Source of the DNA: Endomychus coccineus
Taxonomy: Eukaryota > Arthropoda > Insecta > Coleoptera > Endomychidae
Length of the DNA: 64,000 nucleotides
NCBI GenBank assembly: GCA_958510875.1
Contig: OY294068.1
Location: forward strand, 174,189,411 to 174,253,410
Direction of reading: 5' to 3'
Both the position numbers and the translations under genes were made by a program. Positions 20,601 through 31,100 of the stretch are shown in pieces. The notes under the pieces are model-generated. The model made no database searches. It saw only the letters and a program-made list of their open reading frames with translations, and was not told the origin of the DNA. How positions within the stretch are numbered: position 1 is the stretch's first letter; every line of letters begins with the position of its first letter.

Positions 20601-23600
20601 TTGCTCATAGGCCTACTAACTGTGTTGGGAAATATTTTTCAAATCTAAAACCTTCAATACCTAAAGATAAACAAGCCCACACAGTATACAAATTACACTG
20701 TTTAGGTTGCAATGGAACTTATACAGGAATCTCTAAACAATATTTAACGAAAAGAATGTATGTTCATAAGTATAGTACAAGAACTTAGAAGATTCCACCG
20801 CCCTTGCTAAATTCTGCTTAGATTATAACCATCAATTCAAATTCAACAAAAATGTTAATATTTTATTTAAGGAAACTAATTATTATAAAGATATATTCTG
20901 GGGATGATTCGCAAAAACCGTGATTCCAAGTCTGTAAATCATAGAACAGATATTCAATCATTGAGTCAAATTTACACTAATTTAATTATTTAAAACCCTT
21001 GCAAATTCCTGCATGCGTCTTTATAATAATAAAAGAATATTTTAGGTAAAATGCTCAAATAGCAATATTTCTGATGAGGTCTAACAACCTTTTTCTACTA
21101 CCTCATATATCTTCCTCATCAGGTTCGTAAGTGGATACTATTATATTTTTAGTTAAGTCTCTCAGTCTTATTCCATACTGTGATTTGATATGACTTTATA
21201 AGAAGCTTATAAGAATATTGCTAAGCAGCGAATTCCTAATTCATATACCTGAAACATTAATGTGTTATAATTTCGATTACTCGTGTTTCTGTTAGTTTCG
21301 GCGACGTGAGTGTGATACGAACGCCTTGTGATGATACAATTACTTTTAAGAAATCACGTTTTATACATTGATTCGTCTTCTGATGATGGACATGAGACCG
21401 AAACGTACGTGAAAATGAAAATAATAAGCATATGTGTTAGTGTGACCTATTTCCCGAGAAATGTATATAATAACGTACCTAAATATACATATTTTTATAT
21501 TTATATACGTACTGAAAATGGAGAAACAATGTTGAATAGAAGTCAAAAAAATAAATATTTAAGTTTGATTGCCACCAATTTGTTTAGCGAAACTACTCAT
21601 ATTTATGTATTATATTGATGGAAATCAAACTGTCAATATCATATAATCTTTTTTATTGATACCTGCATGGACAAGCACGTCGAAAGGATTGGAGTCAGGT
21701 GTGATTCCCCCGAGCCCGCAATTCTCAAAGAGGTCTTAAAAGCAAACACATGATTCGTTCGATTCAAAACAGAAACTACTTTCCATGAATGCAATAATAG
21801 GTTAGAAGGCGCGAGTCACTATTCCCCGGGCCCAATTTTCTCTTCAGAGTAAAGATGGCAATAAATATGGATTAATCGATCAATCGAGTGTGATTCGCTG
21901 ATATTCTTACTTCAATAGTATTTTTAGTGGATAAGGGTGATTATTTCTTACCAATAGTGTTAAATAATAATATTGAATTCTCGAGTTCAAAAAAATCTCG
22001 ACACCTTTAGCATAATGATACGAGAAATGAATCTGCATATTCACAAAAGAGCTTAAATAAGAAAATTACACCAGCACCCTCGTAATTTCTGGTGTACTTC
22101 ATGTCAGTTTTATGGCATATTCTGTAGTAGGCTGAAATGGCATTGGCGATGTCAAGTTACCAATGTTATACAAGATGTGCAATCTTCCATGACAAATAAT
22201 GAATCAACAGAGCAGTATGGTTATAGTATTAAGGCATCTGAAAATTCACATTTGAAAAAAGCTATTCATTTATCACCAAAATGAATTCACATCGTTTTGA
22301 TTTAAGCCTCAAGATAGGAGACTGGATGTTCTCAAAGCCATATTCCCTGATCGACTCCTGCACAGGATCTTAGCCATAATAAGTGCTGGCGACGAGGATA
22401 AAATAAACTCTTCGAAGAAATTGCCTTGTGAACGATCATTGATCAAGCAACCTTTTGCTCCTTCAATAACAACACTGACTAAACCGGCAACACCTTCTAT
22501 CAGCATCTATTCAACTTCGGAAATATCACCGGAAATACTGTGAGTTTAATTCAATACATAAAGACATTATTTTTCAAACAGATAATAGAAGTATTGACAG
22601 AATTGAACGTGGCATGGTAAGACGTCAAATTAATCTCGATGTCATGTGAAAGTTCATTTGGATTAACAAGAATATTGAAGGGTGAAAATGCTAAAGGTTC
22701 TAAGCGCCATTTTTTGACATTTGAGTTTTATCACTGCTAACGATTCGCGCCAATGCCCTACTAAGAGATGTATTTGCTCCAATTGTTCAGAACGCGCCTG
22801 CTCTGCTAGTGGATGTGTCACAGCCGTCTGCCGCTAGCCGAGCAGTAGTCAGTAGTCCAGTTTATGTCATAAGTCATAACCTTCATCTCGTGCTATTGTT
22901 CTGCTTACTGAAGTTGTTGCTTGTTATTTAAAATGATGGACAAGGATGATGATAATATTACTATACACGCCAGTGCTTTCAGTAGTGATGAAACTGCAAA
23001 AGGCTAGAGTAAGCAAGAAGGCTTACCTCACACAGGAGAAGGAGAACATGAAAGAAACAAAGCAACCGCCATTTTCACAGGTTAGCTCTGTTGATTTTTA
23101 CAGTAGAAGTAAACTTGTAATACTCTAATATCTTTCTGTAAGCCTACACTATTATCTGGTAATATAAAATTGCGTATGGTAACAGTACTCACGTGTTAAT
23201 TCTAGCAGGCTAATTTATGTATTTATTTTTGTTTCTAGGTATTTTGCAAGTGTAAGTACAGTTGCAGAGAGATGGTCGATTTGGAAAGCAGCTGTTTGAC
23301 GAAAACCGCCAACTTGACCTGAATCAACAAGGCAATTACCTGATGGGGATCATAGAGGCTCCTCCTATTCAAAGAGGACGCCATGGAACCTATAATGAAA
23401 ATGCTGAGAGTAAAACACCGTCGACACTCAGCTACACACTCCCAGATGGGACGGGAAACTTCAAAACAGAACCTTTCGAATCGCTCCAAAAAAGAAATCA
23501 GGTGCTGTAGTTTCAAAGACAACCGCGGAAATCCTAAAAAATCCAAATTTACTGAACGGCACAGAATGCAAATAAAAAACCACATTAACTTGTACCCCAG

Positions 23601-26600
23601 AGATGTTTCCCATTACAGTCGCTTTAAATCAGAAAGTTAGTTGCGACTTGAACCTAAGCCACACGTTTGCTGCCTTTAAGGAAAAGTATCCTGATAGTGG
23701 TGTATCGTACAAGTTCTACTGCACTGTATTACGAAAAGACTTTCCTAAGCTATCGTTTAGAAGACCAAGGAGTGATACCTGCAGAAGGTGTGATTATTTA
23801 AGAATACAATCAAAAGCTAATGATCCCATACAATCAGACAAAGCCAAAAAGGAGCTCTAGTTACACCATTGAAAAGCTGAGAGTGCGAATAATTACATAA
23901 TATCCAGCACATCACCTTGCAACCAATATTACACCATTATCATGGATTCAGAAAAAGCTCTCCCTTTTCTTAAATTGACGCTCATAACATGTATTCCTTG
24001 CGTCAATTCTCTTGTCATAACTTCAACTATCATTTTACCGATACGAACGATTGCATAATGTGCTTGTGGCACGAGGTGCACGAAGGTAGAGGAAGGAATG
24101 AGATGACTTCTTGTATTTTGGAGGCTCTAAACTCTGGTTTACTTTCAAACAGAAAAACGGATCTTGTTGTATGGAGGAACAATTGCTCAGGCCAATTAAA
24201 AAATCGAACGTTAATGTTTTTGTACATGTGGATAGTAGATCTGGGTATTTTCAGGCCAGTAGAACATACATTTTTATTGACTGGGCACAGTTTTTCAGTT
24301 CCCGATAGCGCGATTTCGGGATTATAGACAAACGCAGCAAGACAGCCAAAATACAAGTAACAGAAGATTTTGAAAATGTGATCGAGGGGCTAGGCCTACA
24401 AAACCTTTCCGTGTATTGAAAACATATTACCGTTTCTTCGACTTTGAGGAAAAAAAAGGCTTCTGAGTGCATTGATAGAAAAAAACTTAGTATCACTCAG
24501 CTTTCGTTGATCAATTAGCAAAAAACCGCTTGATCTTGTGTCCTGCAAAAAAGCCTTTTCCGATCTGTGTGCTTGGGATAAGGAAGGCAGCACGATGAAA
24601 GATATTGCTGCTGTGGAATTGGAGAAACTTCCGAATATAGTTCCGTTTTCACCAAAGAAGAAAAAAGATCTTTCCACCATTATTGATTATGTGGATATAA
24701 ACAACAAGGACTTCTTCCAAGATCTGTTATGTCACTTAACTAAATGCTGTGTAATGGCACTTAGATCTATTAGCAATGAGTCAGATCGTCCTGCTCAAAA
24801 AGTCACATAACTTTTTGTTTTTGAAGATAAATAAAAAGCCTTCATCAACATTCTTATAATTATTTAGAGAGTTAATTTGTGTTTAATTTTGAATAAACAT
24901 CTATTTCTCACAAAGATGTGGTTTTTTAGCTTCCTGAAAAATTTAATTTTTGGCACATAGCACCTTCAGCAAATTTAGTCTCCCTTTGTTATGTGGTGCT
25001 CTGTCATTGGAGAACTGTCAATGTTACCTGATGTCGTGCTATGGCATTGTGTGGTTTGTCATAGACAATCTGGACTGTTATGGTCCATCGATCTATGGAG
25101 CTGCCTGTCATGTAAGCTTTTCGTGATATGAGTTGTCGAAAACGTCAAGATATATCGCTTCCCTTTTACCACCTTTGGTATTGAGTTTCGGGAAATCCAT
25201 TATGAGCGGGAAACCTACCTGCCGAATTTCATGTCAGTCAGCTTAATAGTTCCGGAGATTTCGTGATGAGTGGGTGATTGAGTACATTCTGCTGTTTTAA
25301 ATTCAACGGCTTACCAATAGATTGCTCCTTTCCTAACATGATGAACTTTCCCCTGTCTCCACTCTTGATTGTTTTCAAGTTGACTTTGGAAGTTTTGATT
25401 CTTGCTTAATATTCTTCGTAATCTGGGGCAACTTCTTCACCTTTTTTAGACTTCACGAGGAATATTTTTGTCATGTTTGATAGCATTTGGGTTGAAATTT
25501 TGTTTATTGACCAAAAGAAACATAAATGAACACTTGTACCACATTCAGTTTGGTTTCTAATAATTAAAGGTTATAATTTCAGATTTAGCTTCAGTTGATA
25601 ACTCCTATAGCTTTGAGAATGCCTCAGTGAGGTGAAACAATTTGTCAGCATTATTTCTAAGTTAAATGTTATAACATTTTTGTACATTCTTCAACTTCCG
25701 AAAGTTAAGAAGATTTTACACTGCTTAACCATAAATTCGGATTTTTCTAATATTTTATTTTATTACCCAGGAAACAAATGCGTTTTCTTTTAGGAAAACT
25801 ACGTTCACTTTATAATCAGGAATCATATTATATACGCTGGCATATTTAACACACGAGCATGTGATAATTTGTTGATAGATAAAAATGGTGAATATAGTGA
25901 TATTTTGTAGGACTCAAGTAGGGAAGAAAAATCCGTATTTGAAATTCTTCAAAACTCGTCACGACCGAGCGTCGATATGGCGTCCAATGCCCCCGTTGAG
26001 TCTCGAGGACATGAATTTGGTTCAAAAAGCAGACGCAATAACGGAAAGGGTGAGACGCATAAACGATTCCCGAAAATGGCGATGTTAATTACGTATAGAC
26101 CATTTTCTCTAATTAAAGATAGCGGAAGACTTTGTGAAATGGCTACAGGAGATGGGAGGCGAAAGGACGTCCACGCTCACAGTTGCGACGATCATAAGTA
26201 TGTTTGAGATTGGCTTTAATACTCATGCCGCCCGTTCCTTGTGCGTAAGACTTAAAGAAATGCCTACGGTTACCAACATAATGGCTGAAAAGAGAAATAT
26301 ACCCGAGGTAAGCCAACGTAGATGTCACATAATTTGAGTCATCAGTAGGGTCACTGCGTTTCGTCGGTTGCAACCAGCTTATAGCCTTTCGAGCTCTTTC
26401 ATTCGGAATGATAATTTGCGAAATATTCTGTACAAATTAATCTATAGGAGTGGACTTTCCGAACTCACAATGAAGGAATTCTTTGATGATATACAAAATA
26501 GTAAACAGCCAACACTCATGGCACTTATAGGTTCGATCTTGTTAGTGGAACGAGGCAAACTATGAACCTAAACTTTGTCTCTTGATTTCTAGCACAGAGA

Positions 26601-29600
26601 TGCGTTCGTAATTCACTATGCATTGTTTCGTGGTTGTCACCTGGCGGTAGTAGTTGCAACTGTTTGCCCGTCGATTCTCAGAATCGCGAGAACTGTATTA
26701 TTAATGCGTGGAATTGTGAATGACGTATAGTATGCTATTTCTAAAATCGTTAAAAAAATCCTGAAGCAAAAATTCTCGCTTCGTAGTAATTTTCATTGAA
26801 TTACAAGCAATTTTGTTTGTCTGTTTGTCCGGATGTCCGTCTTAGAATGTTTATTAGACACGATAACTCAAAAACGAAAAGTCCCATCATATTCAAATTT
26901 TGTCAAAAAATCGATTGCTGTTCGGTAACAAGCTCTGTTCTTCTTCAGACAAATCGTCTGATAAGCAGACCCTTTTCTGAGGGTTGAAAATGTGGAGAGA
27001 TCGTAACTCTCAAAGAATATTTTGGATCGATTCAAAATGTTCACAGTGAATTTGAGTTAATTTAAGACCGCTTTCACCATAATTTCAATAAAATCGTTCA
27101 AAACAACAACAAACAAAATTAATGATGGAAGTGAACTTAAATTTGCACCGTTCTTTAAAAGTTTTTAACAAGAGGGCGATATGGTCAGCAGTCTAGGTTG
27201 TCAGTAGACTCGGGTTCCATTCCCGAAAACAGAAAATTTGTTTTTGTATATTTTCTCAAGAACCTTATTAATTTGAATAGTATTTGGATGTGTGAAGATT
27301 TATTTGATTATCCTTATAAAAATTGCGAAGAATATCTTGAAGATCGTGGAATTATATGAAAATCAGTAACCAAATCAAATGATTTGAGAAGAGTAACTTT
27401 GCCACGCACACTATTCATGTATTCTCCAAGCGGCAACACATTTCTAGTTTATTTCTGCTGAATTCCTAGAACTAGTTTGTTTTCAATAGTTTGACGCTAA
27501 TAATTTTTTCCATGTAAATAAATTATTCTCTCAATCTCTTTCTATCGCTGTGAATTATTCAATCCAAACTTTACTTGTTAGCGGGGTCAAAATGACTTTA
27601 CGTTACGAACTCTCATGTAAGAACTTTCTACTCGCCTTCATACATGAACTTCTGAAAGGGGAACATTATCTCTTGGGCGTTCTACATAGTAAGTTCCGAA
27701 AGTGTAGCGTACCGTTAATTCCGAACGACGTGAATAAAGAATAAACTTATCCAAGCAATACCTGGTAATAATAAGAACTGAAATGAAAATGCAATGTGAC
27801 GAAGAAGTCTGGAGCACCCTAAAAATCTTGCAATATATTATTTTCTTGAAAAAACTGTCAAAGGGGCAAGACGGTATTTAAAATTAACCGTCTTTTGGAA
27901 TACTTCAATTCTATGCAGAGTCAACGGAGCACTCCTTCATATTTAGGTTATGATCTAGAATTCGTTGCATGACCAGCTCAGGCCGACACTTCTCGAAGCG
28001 CGTTATTCGAATTGTATTCGCCTATGAATAATATGAAAAATTACATTAATAAAGAAGTTGTGAATTTTCAATTGCCGTGTGATATTTGAAATTAACGGGT
28101 ATTCTGTTAAAATAGTTGTAATTTGGCAAACTTGACTCTTCAAACTCTCGAATACAATTATAAGCTGCGGGAAATTGAAATGAAAGAAATTGGTGACTGA
28201 TAATAGAATCAAATCGAGATCACTTTGAAGAAAGTCCGGATTTTTCTACCAATGCCATACAAATTTAGATAAACGTATAATTTTATCATCTGCTAAAAAT
28301 GTAATCTTTAAAGTGCTTTAAAATTCTGCCAATACTACAACCAGAAGCAATCGAAGCGCGTTGTATTAAAATTTTATACGGTTTTTAATAACATCTAAAA
28401 TTGATTACATTAATATATAATGTGTGACTTTTTAATTACCATAGGATATTTGAAATCCTGGTTATTCTTCTCTAATACAAGTATAAGTTTCAAAAAATGT
28501 AATTGAATTATTCATAGGACTGATAATAGAATTAAATTGAGAGCACATTGAACATAGTTCGTTTTACCCTACAAGGCATACAAATATTTAGATGCTTGTA
28601 TAATTTTATTTTCTGCAGAGAATGAAATCTTTAAATTGCTATCGATACTTAAACGTGAAACAATGTTTGAAACGTCATTCAAATTGTGATTGAAAAAAAA
28701 TGCTGTTTTCGGAAGTTTCATGAAAGAATTCCTATTTTCAGCAGTTTAGAGCGATTTACAAAATTTCAAATCCAAACGACCAATAAGAAAGAGGCAAACA
28801 TCTTCACACAAGTAGAGACATCATCTCGAAAAAAGTCTAGATCGATTCATAAAGATTCAAAACGGATATTTCCGATATAATCCGGAATTTCTTATACTTG
28901 GTATTGTGACAAGAGTAAAAAGACACAGGCAATGGCCTTACAATCTATTAAGAATTATGAATTACTCGGCTTCGATTGTGTAATGCTATCTATATTCAAA
29001 TAAAGAACCTAGACGTGAAACGAAAACGTTTTCCTGTATTTATGAAGGGAATCTATTCCTTCCAATCGACTATAGCAGCACCTGCCTCATATTGATAAAC
29101 TATAATATTATGTTTTTGGTTTTCATAGTCAGAGAGACATCTATTAGTAGATAGCGGAACGGGCCATTCCTTTCAATCGATTCTAGCGACATCTAGCACA
29201 GTTTGGAGAACTATATCATCTTATTGATTTTCAACACGCATTGTGATTTTCAAACTCAGAGAGACATCTATTTGTAGATAGCGAAACGCGCCAGTATGTT
29301 GAGACAAATTCATCGGGATATAGCAGCAAATAAACTTCCCGCTAAAAAAGTAGCTTTCGGAAAATCACTTCCACCATACTTACAAAGAGTAACAAATAGA
29401 GAGGATATTGCGAAGAAATGGTTGATTTGTCAGAACGTTCCACAGAAATTGAAGACAATGCAAACAGTTTGGGAAGGAATAACTCATCTCAGGTGAGTTA
29501 CCTTAATTATTCATGTTATCAATAGATGTCGCAAAGCATTCTAACATTTTATGCAATATAACGAATATAATATAAGGAAAATATCACATAAACATGCTTT

Positions 29601-30598
29601 AGAATTAATTGGTGATAATATCAGAATAAAATACAGCAATTCTAGATCTTCTAAACTGACAAAATGTTTCATAATCAAATTGATTAGTCATTTATCATTG
29701 TCTCGTACTACGACTTTAAAACTCATCTGAAAATAAAATTTCAATCACTTCAAGCTCGTTTTGGAATATTTCTGGCGGTACTTACCAGCCCGATAACAAA
29801 AAATAATAAAGACTCAATGTTGAATTATAGCGAAACGCTAAAAATTATATTGGATTTAACCAATTGATGAATACAAATTAGTCTAAAAATTGTCCCTCCC
29901 AAGAATTTTTGTCTCAGAATGTCTATCAAATATCAAATACCCATTCGCTTGTTTCAGAGTTTCCTTGAATTTATGACGCATCGAAGATTAGTTTAAAATA
30001 ATTGTCTAAAAATCATGTTATGTACTATTGACTGGAAATTTTTTTGCCCCGATAAAGGTAGCAGAAGCTCTATGACATTGTCTCGCTTAAATTACCTGAA
30101 TTTTTGAAATTGGGGACCTTTACTATTTCAAAAAGTTTGTTTTTCCAAATCGTTCCCCCATTTTACTCCAATTTTCGAAAATCTAAACTCACTGTCAAGT
30201 AATAGTTTTAATTCACGATAACAGTAGACCCGGAAGTTTCCCAACTTCCACAAGAGCACTGTCAACTATCTAGTCAAACGAAATAGTGGGTAGCGGTGTC
30301 GACAGTGCCATAGAATCTATCACCGTGAAAACGAGCCTTTACACTCTTACTGATTATTGTACTCAAGTGGAAATGACCATGGTAACCTAATTATTTTCAT
30401 TCATATTTTTGAATTTACAGATCTACTCGAGCGTACTGCGAATGGTTATTGGAACATCCTGAGATAGATCCTCCACAATTTTTAAAAGACAATAATATGC
30501 TGGATCTACATGTACTACATACAACTAAATTTTCCATCGATTCCGAGATTCCTTCTCAAGATGAGGATATGATTCCGGCATTCCAGGAAACAACTTGA
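17534..30598 (+). CDS. Host gene 1: conserved-looking protein of unknown function (multi-exon, partial model)
   Basis: The model comprises exons 17,534-17,692, 22,307-22,539, 25,911-26,083 and 26,123-26,307, then a 3' pair 29,296-29,492 and 30,421-30,598. The first four give 250 codons with compatible phases (0, 2, 1, 0). The last two join in phase 2 to give about 124 residues ending at TGA 30,598. The protein is basic at the N-terminus (MAERTSKKKSDK), mostly helical-looking and charged, with no signal peptide or membrane span. The segments SEDFVKWLQEMGGERTST, FEIGFNTHAARSLCVRLKEM and TRAYCEWLLEHPEI look conserved. I do not recognise the family. The link between 26,307 (phase 0) and 29,296 (phase 2 entry) is unresolved, so one or more exons may be missing or there may be two genes. 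The introns are filled with transposons. Confidence 0.5.
17959..19548. mobile_element. 1,590-bp foldback element, about 330-bp terminal inverted repeats, perfect 8-bp TSD
   Basis: GAAATCTG occurs at 17,951-17,958 and 19,549-19,556. The termini start TGTAATTATTTACAAGAAGG and, on the other strand, GGTAATTATTTACAAGAAGG. The inverted arms cover roughly 17,959-18,290 and 19,220-19,548. The middle contains two copies of a 152-bp palindrome. No protein is encoded. The 8-bp TSD suggests mobilisation by a hAT- or P-like transposase. Confidence 0.85.
18595..19057. repeat. Two tandem 152-bp palindromes inside the foldback element
   Basis: Palindromes at 18,595-18,746 and 18,906-19,057 both open with TCCAAGCGGCAATCCGTAGG and close with its complement. 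They are almost identical and 311 bp apart. Related single-arm copies lie at about 18,455-18,490 and 18,810-18,835. Confidence 0.85.
19950..20940 (+). pseudogene. Penelope-like RT and GIY-YIG endonuclease, decayed
   Basis: In shifting frames it reads EQYYGQIFGTAMGSPNSATI with ANLVMEC (RT motif 4/B), then FFKRYVDDCL (RT catalytic YVDD), then NFLDMNIRHDADGKMKT and SYKKSVINSLTNRAVKLS. From 20,360 the frame is open to 20,788: GYPKHFSIPIIKERINKIYD, NCVGKYFSNLKPSIPKDK, HTVYKLHCLGCNGTYTGISK. The last is the CxxC-containing GIY-YIG start of the Penelope endonuclease. Stops at about 20,088 and 20,788 and a lost N-terminus make it inactive. The copy at 63.4 kb is the same family. Confidence 0.8.
21372..21412 (+). 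ncRNA. Hammerhead-like motif in the right Penelope-like repeat
   Basis: CTGATGA (21,380-21,386), TGGACATGAGACC and GAAAC follow the CUGANGA / stem II / GAAAC order. Stem II is short (GG/CC) with an extra U before it. The left repeat copy (17,911-17,937, - strand) has GAAA mutated to CAAA. Penelope-like pLTRs are known to carry hammerhead ribozymes. Activity of this copy is inferred only. Confidence 0.45.
21491..22306. other. Intron sequence of host gene 1, no recognised element
   Basis: AT-rich sequence. A TTTTTAGTGGATAAGGGTGA segment near 21,920 matches the hammerhead-bearing repeat family seen at 15.37, 35.33 and 45.32 kb. Confidence 0.4.
22307..22539 (+). CDS. Host gene 1, exon 2
   Basis: The exon is bounded by a tttgatttaag acceptor and a gtgagt donor at 22,540. 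It reads PQDRRLDVLKAIFPDRLLHR, ILAIISAGDEDKI, then a Ser/Thr/Pro-rich tail PSITTLTKPATPSISIYS. Entry is phase 0 and exit phase 2, matching exons 1 and 3. There is no internal ATG start, so this is an exon and not a stand-alone gene. Confidence 0.55.
22934..24810 (+). pseudogene. Arthropod DDE-type transposase-like gene with intron, frameshifted
   Basis: ATG at 22,934 (MMDKDDDNITIHASAFSSDE) begins exon 1. A donor at about 23,081 (CACAG/gttagc) and a tttctag acceptor at 23,238 define an intron. Exon 2 starts VFCKCKYSCREMVDLE, then FDENRQLDLNQQGNYLMGI. After frame changes come KNHINLYPRDVSHYSRFKS, LNLSHTFAAFKEKYPDSGVS, then FRRPRSDTCRRCDYL. Near 24,170 come WRNNCSGQLKNRT (a degraded D-C-GQNKN box) and LLTGHSFSVPD (GHSF box), and it closes with PFSPKKKKDLSTIIDYV near 24,690. 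The family is widespread in arthropods and looks like a domesticated or mobile transposase. A Sola-like assignment is only a guess. Stops and frameshifts make it a pseudogene. Confidence 0.65.
24811..25910. other. Intron 2 of host gene 1, remainder
   Basis: No recognised element. The - strand at 25,140-25,560 looks faintly protein-like but broken; I could not name it. Confidence 0.4.
25911..26083 (+). CDS. Host gene 1, exon 3
   Basis: It follows tattttgtag and reads TQVGKKNPYLKFFKTRHDRA, WRPMPPLSLEDMNLVQKADA, ITERVRRINDSRKWR. The donor is a weak gttaat at 26,084 (phase 1). The implied intron to exon 4 is only 39 bp and a multiple of three. An upstream in-frame ATG at 25,885 exists but would ignore the good acceptor. 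Confidence 0.5.
26123..26307 (+). CDS. Host gene 1, exon 4
   Basis: The exon reads EDFVKWLQEMGGERTST, LTVATIISMFEIGFNTHAAR, SLCVRLKEMPTVTNIM and AEKRNIPE. It ends at a consensus gtaagc donor at 26,308 (phase 0). Together with exon 3 this is the best-looking coding stretch of the gene. Confidence 0.55.
26349..26564 (+). CDS. Possible further exon of host gene 1 (phase conflict)
   Basis: The frame FRRLQPAYSLSSSFIRNDNL, RNILYKLIYRSGLSELTM, KEFFDDIQNSKQPTLMALIG is open for about 70 codons to TGA 26,564. It begins just after an ag at 26,348. Entry would need phase 2 while exon 4 exits in phase 0, so it does not splice cleanly with the nearest sites. It could be an alternative end, a decayed exon or chance. 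Confidence 0.25.
26800..27000. repeat. Dispersed-repeat-like segment
   Basis: The string CTGTTTGTCCGGATGTCCGT, followed by ACACGATAACTCAAAAACGA, is a type of sequence common in insect dispersed repeats. No ends were defined. Confidence 0.3.
27178..27240 (+). other. tRNA-like box A/box B stretch (possible SINE head)
   Basis: TATGGTCAGCAGTCTAGG resembles a pol III box A. About 30 bp later CGGGTTCCATTCCCG can form a T-arm with a 7-nt loop and a box B-like GGTTCCATTCC. No full cloverleaf closes, so it is not called a tRNA gene. Confidence 0.25.
27241..27994. other. No recognised element
   Basis: An open frame at 27,592-27,741 (MTLRYELSCKNFLLAFIHEL) follows an ag at 27,580 and contains a gtaagt. 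Its phase does not match exon 4 or the 29,296 exon of host gene 1. Confidence 0.3.
27995..28650. repeat. Diverged direct duplication, period about 350 bp
   Basis: Two copies start near CGAAGCGCGTT (27,997 and 28,349) and share ATTACATTAAT, GTGATATTTGAAAT / GGATATTTGAAATC, GACTGATAATAGAAT, CATACAAAT and GTATAATTTTAT at matching offsets. Confidence 0.7.
29050..29295. repeat. Two-copy direct repeat just upstream of the 29,296 exon
   Basis: TTCCTTCCAATCGACT and TTCCTTTCAATCGATT start the copies. Both contain CAGAGAGACATCTATT, then GTAGATAGCG and CGGGCCA / CGCGCCA. The second copy abuts the exon start, so it could be promoter or acceptor context. Confidence 0.7.
29296..29492 (+). CDS. Host gene 1, penultimate exon (or start of a separate small gene)
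   Basis: The exon reads MLRQIHRDIAANKLPAKKVA, FGKSLPPYLQRVTNREDIAK and KWLICQNVPQKLKTMQTVWE, and ends at gtgagt (29,493) in phase 2. An ag lies one base before the ATG, so it can be read as an internal exon or as a first exon. Confidence 0.55.
30421..30598 (+). CDS. Host gene 1, terminal exon
   Basis: It follows gaatttacag and joins the previous exon in phase as ...HLR/STRAYCEWLLEHPEIDPP, then QFLKDNNMLDLHVLHTTK, FSIDSEIPSQDEDMIPAF, ending at TGA. The C-terminus is acidic. An ATTAAA polyadenylation-type hexamer lies about 40 bp downstream. Confidence 0.6.
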
Positions 30599-30639
30599 TG
30601 CTTCATCTGAAATATCTCTTTGAACAATAATGAAACCTA

Positions 30640-31100
30640 TTAAAATCCCATTACTCATTTCATTGCCTTTTTGATGTATAAACAGCTGGTACAATAACAC
30701 ATATTGTTCAATTCTGACACTTTTATTCTGCACAATCATCATATAGTCTAGGAGCTATAGTGATACGGTGTGACTTAAAGTTAACCATTTTCATCAGCAT
30801 ATCATTCTTATATACTTCCACCATGTGCCATCATTCTTTATCGAGTCCGTTTATCGGGTTGACCAGTAAAAATGGTACCGAAAATGGACCGCGAGCTTGC
30901 CCTCCCAAACTTGATGGAACATGTTTATTGGTGTTGCGAATTGTTAAAATGCCATATGCTATCAAAAGTTACAGGCTCAATTCAGAGTAATTGGGCATTA
31001 ATTAGCCAAAAAATGGACAGGTACGCCATTTTGCGGCCAAAATCAGTAATTTCGATATTTAACCGCTGGCGGAGTCTTAATAATTGAGTAATTTATCATA
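30640..31100. other. Downstream of host gene 1, no recognised element
   Basis: Overlapping open frames at 30,760-31,087 show no family signature. Confidence 0.4.

Larger units (their letters stand above)
17821..21490 (+). mobile_element. Penelope-like element with inverted terminal repeats, split by a foldback element
   Basis: The left terminal segment (17,821-17,958 plus 19,549-19,890) is the reverse complement of the right one (21,040-21,490) along about 450 bp, with moderate divergence. Between them lies decayed RT plus GIY-YIG coding. Penelope-like elements are known for terminal pLTRs that may be direct or inverted. Both repeats contain the TCTTCTGATGATGG...GAAACG hairpin. Taking out the 1,590-bp foldback restores a continuous left repeat. 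The element lies in intron 1 of host gene 1. Confidence 0.8.

Noticed and set aside
24030..24680. Minus-strand frames of 81-108 codons
   Set aside because: Shadows of the + strand transposase-like pseudogene.
27178..27240. Functional tRNA gene
   Set aside because: A T-arm forms but no acceptor stem or anticodon arm closes.
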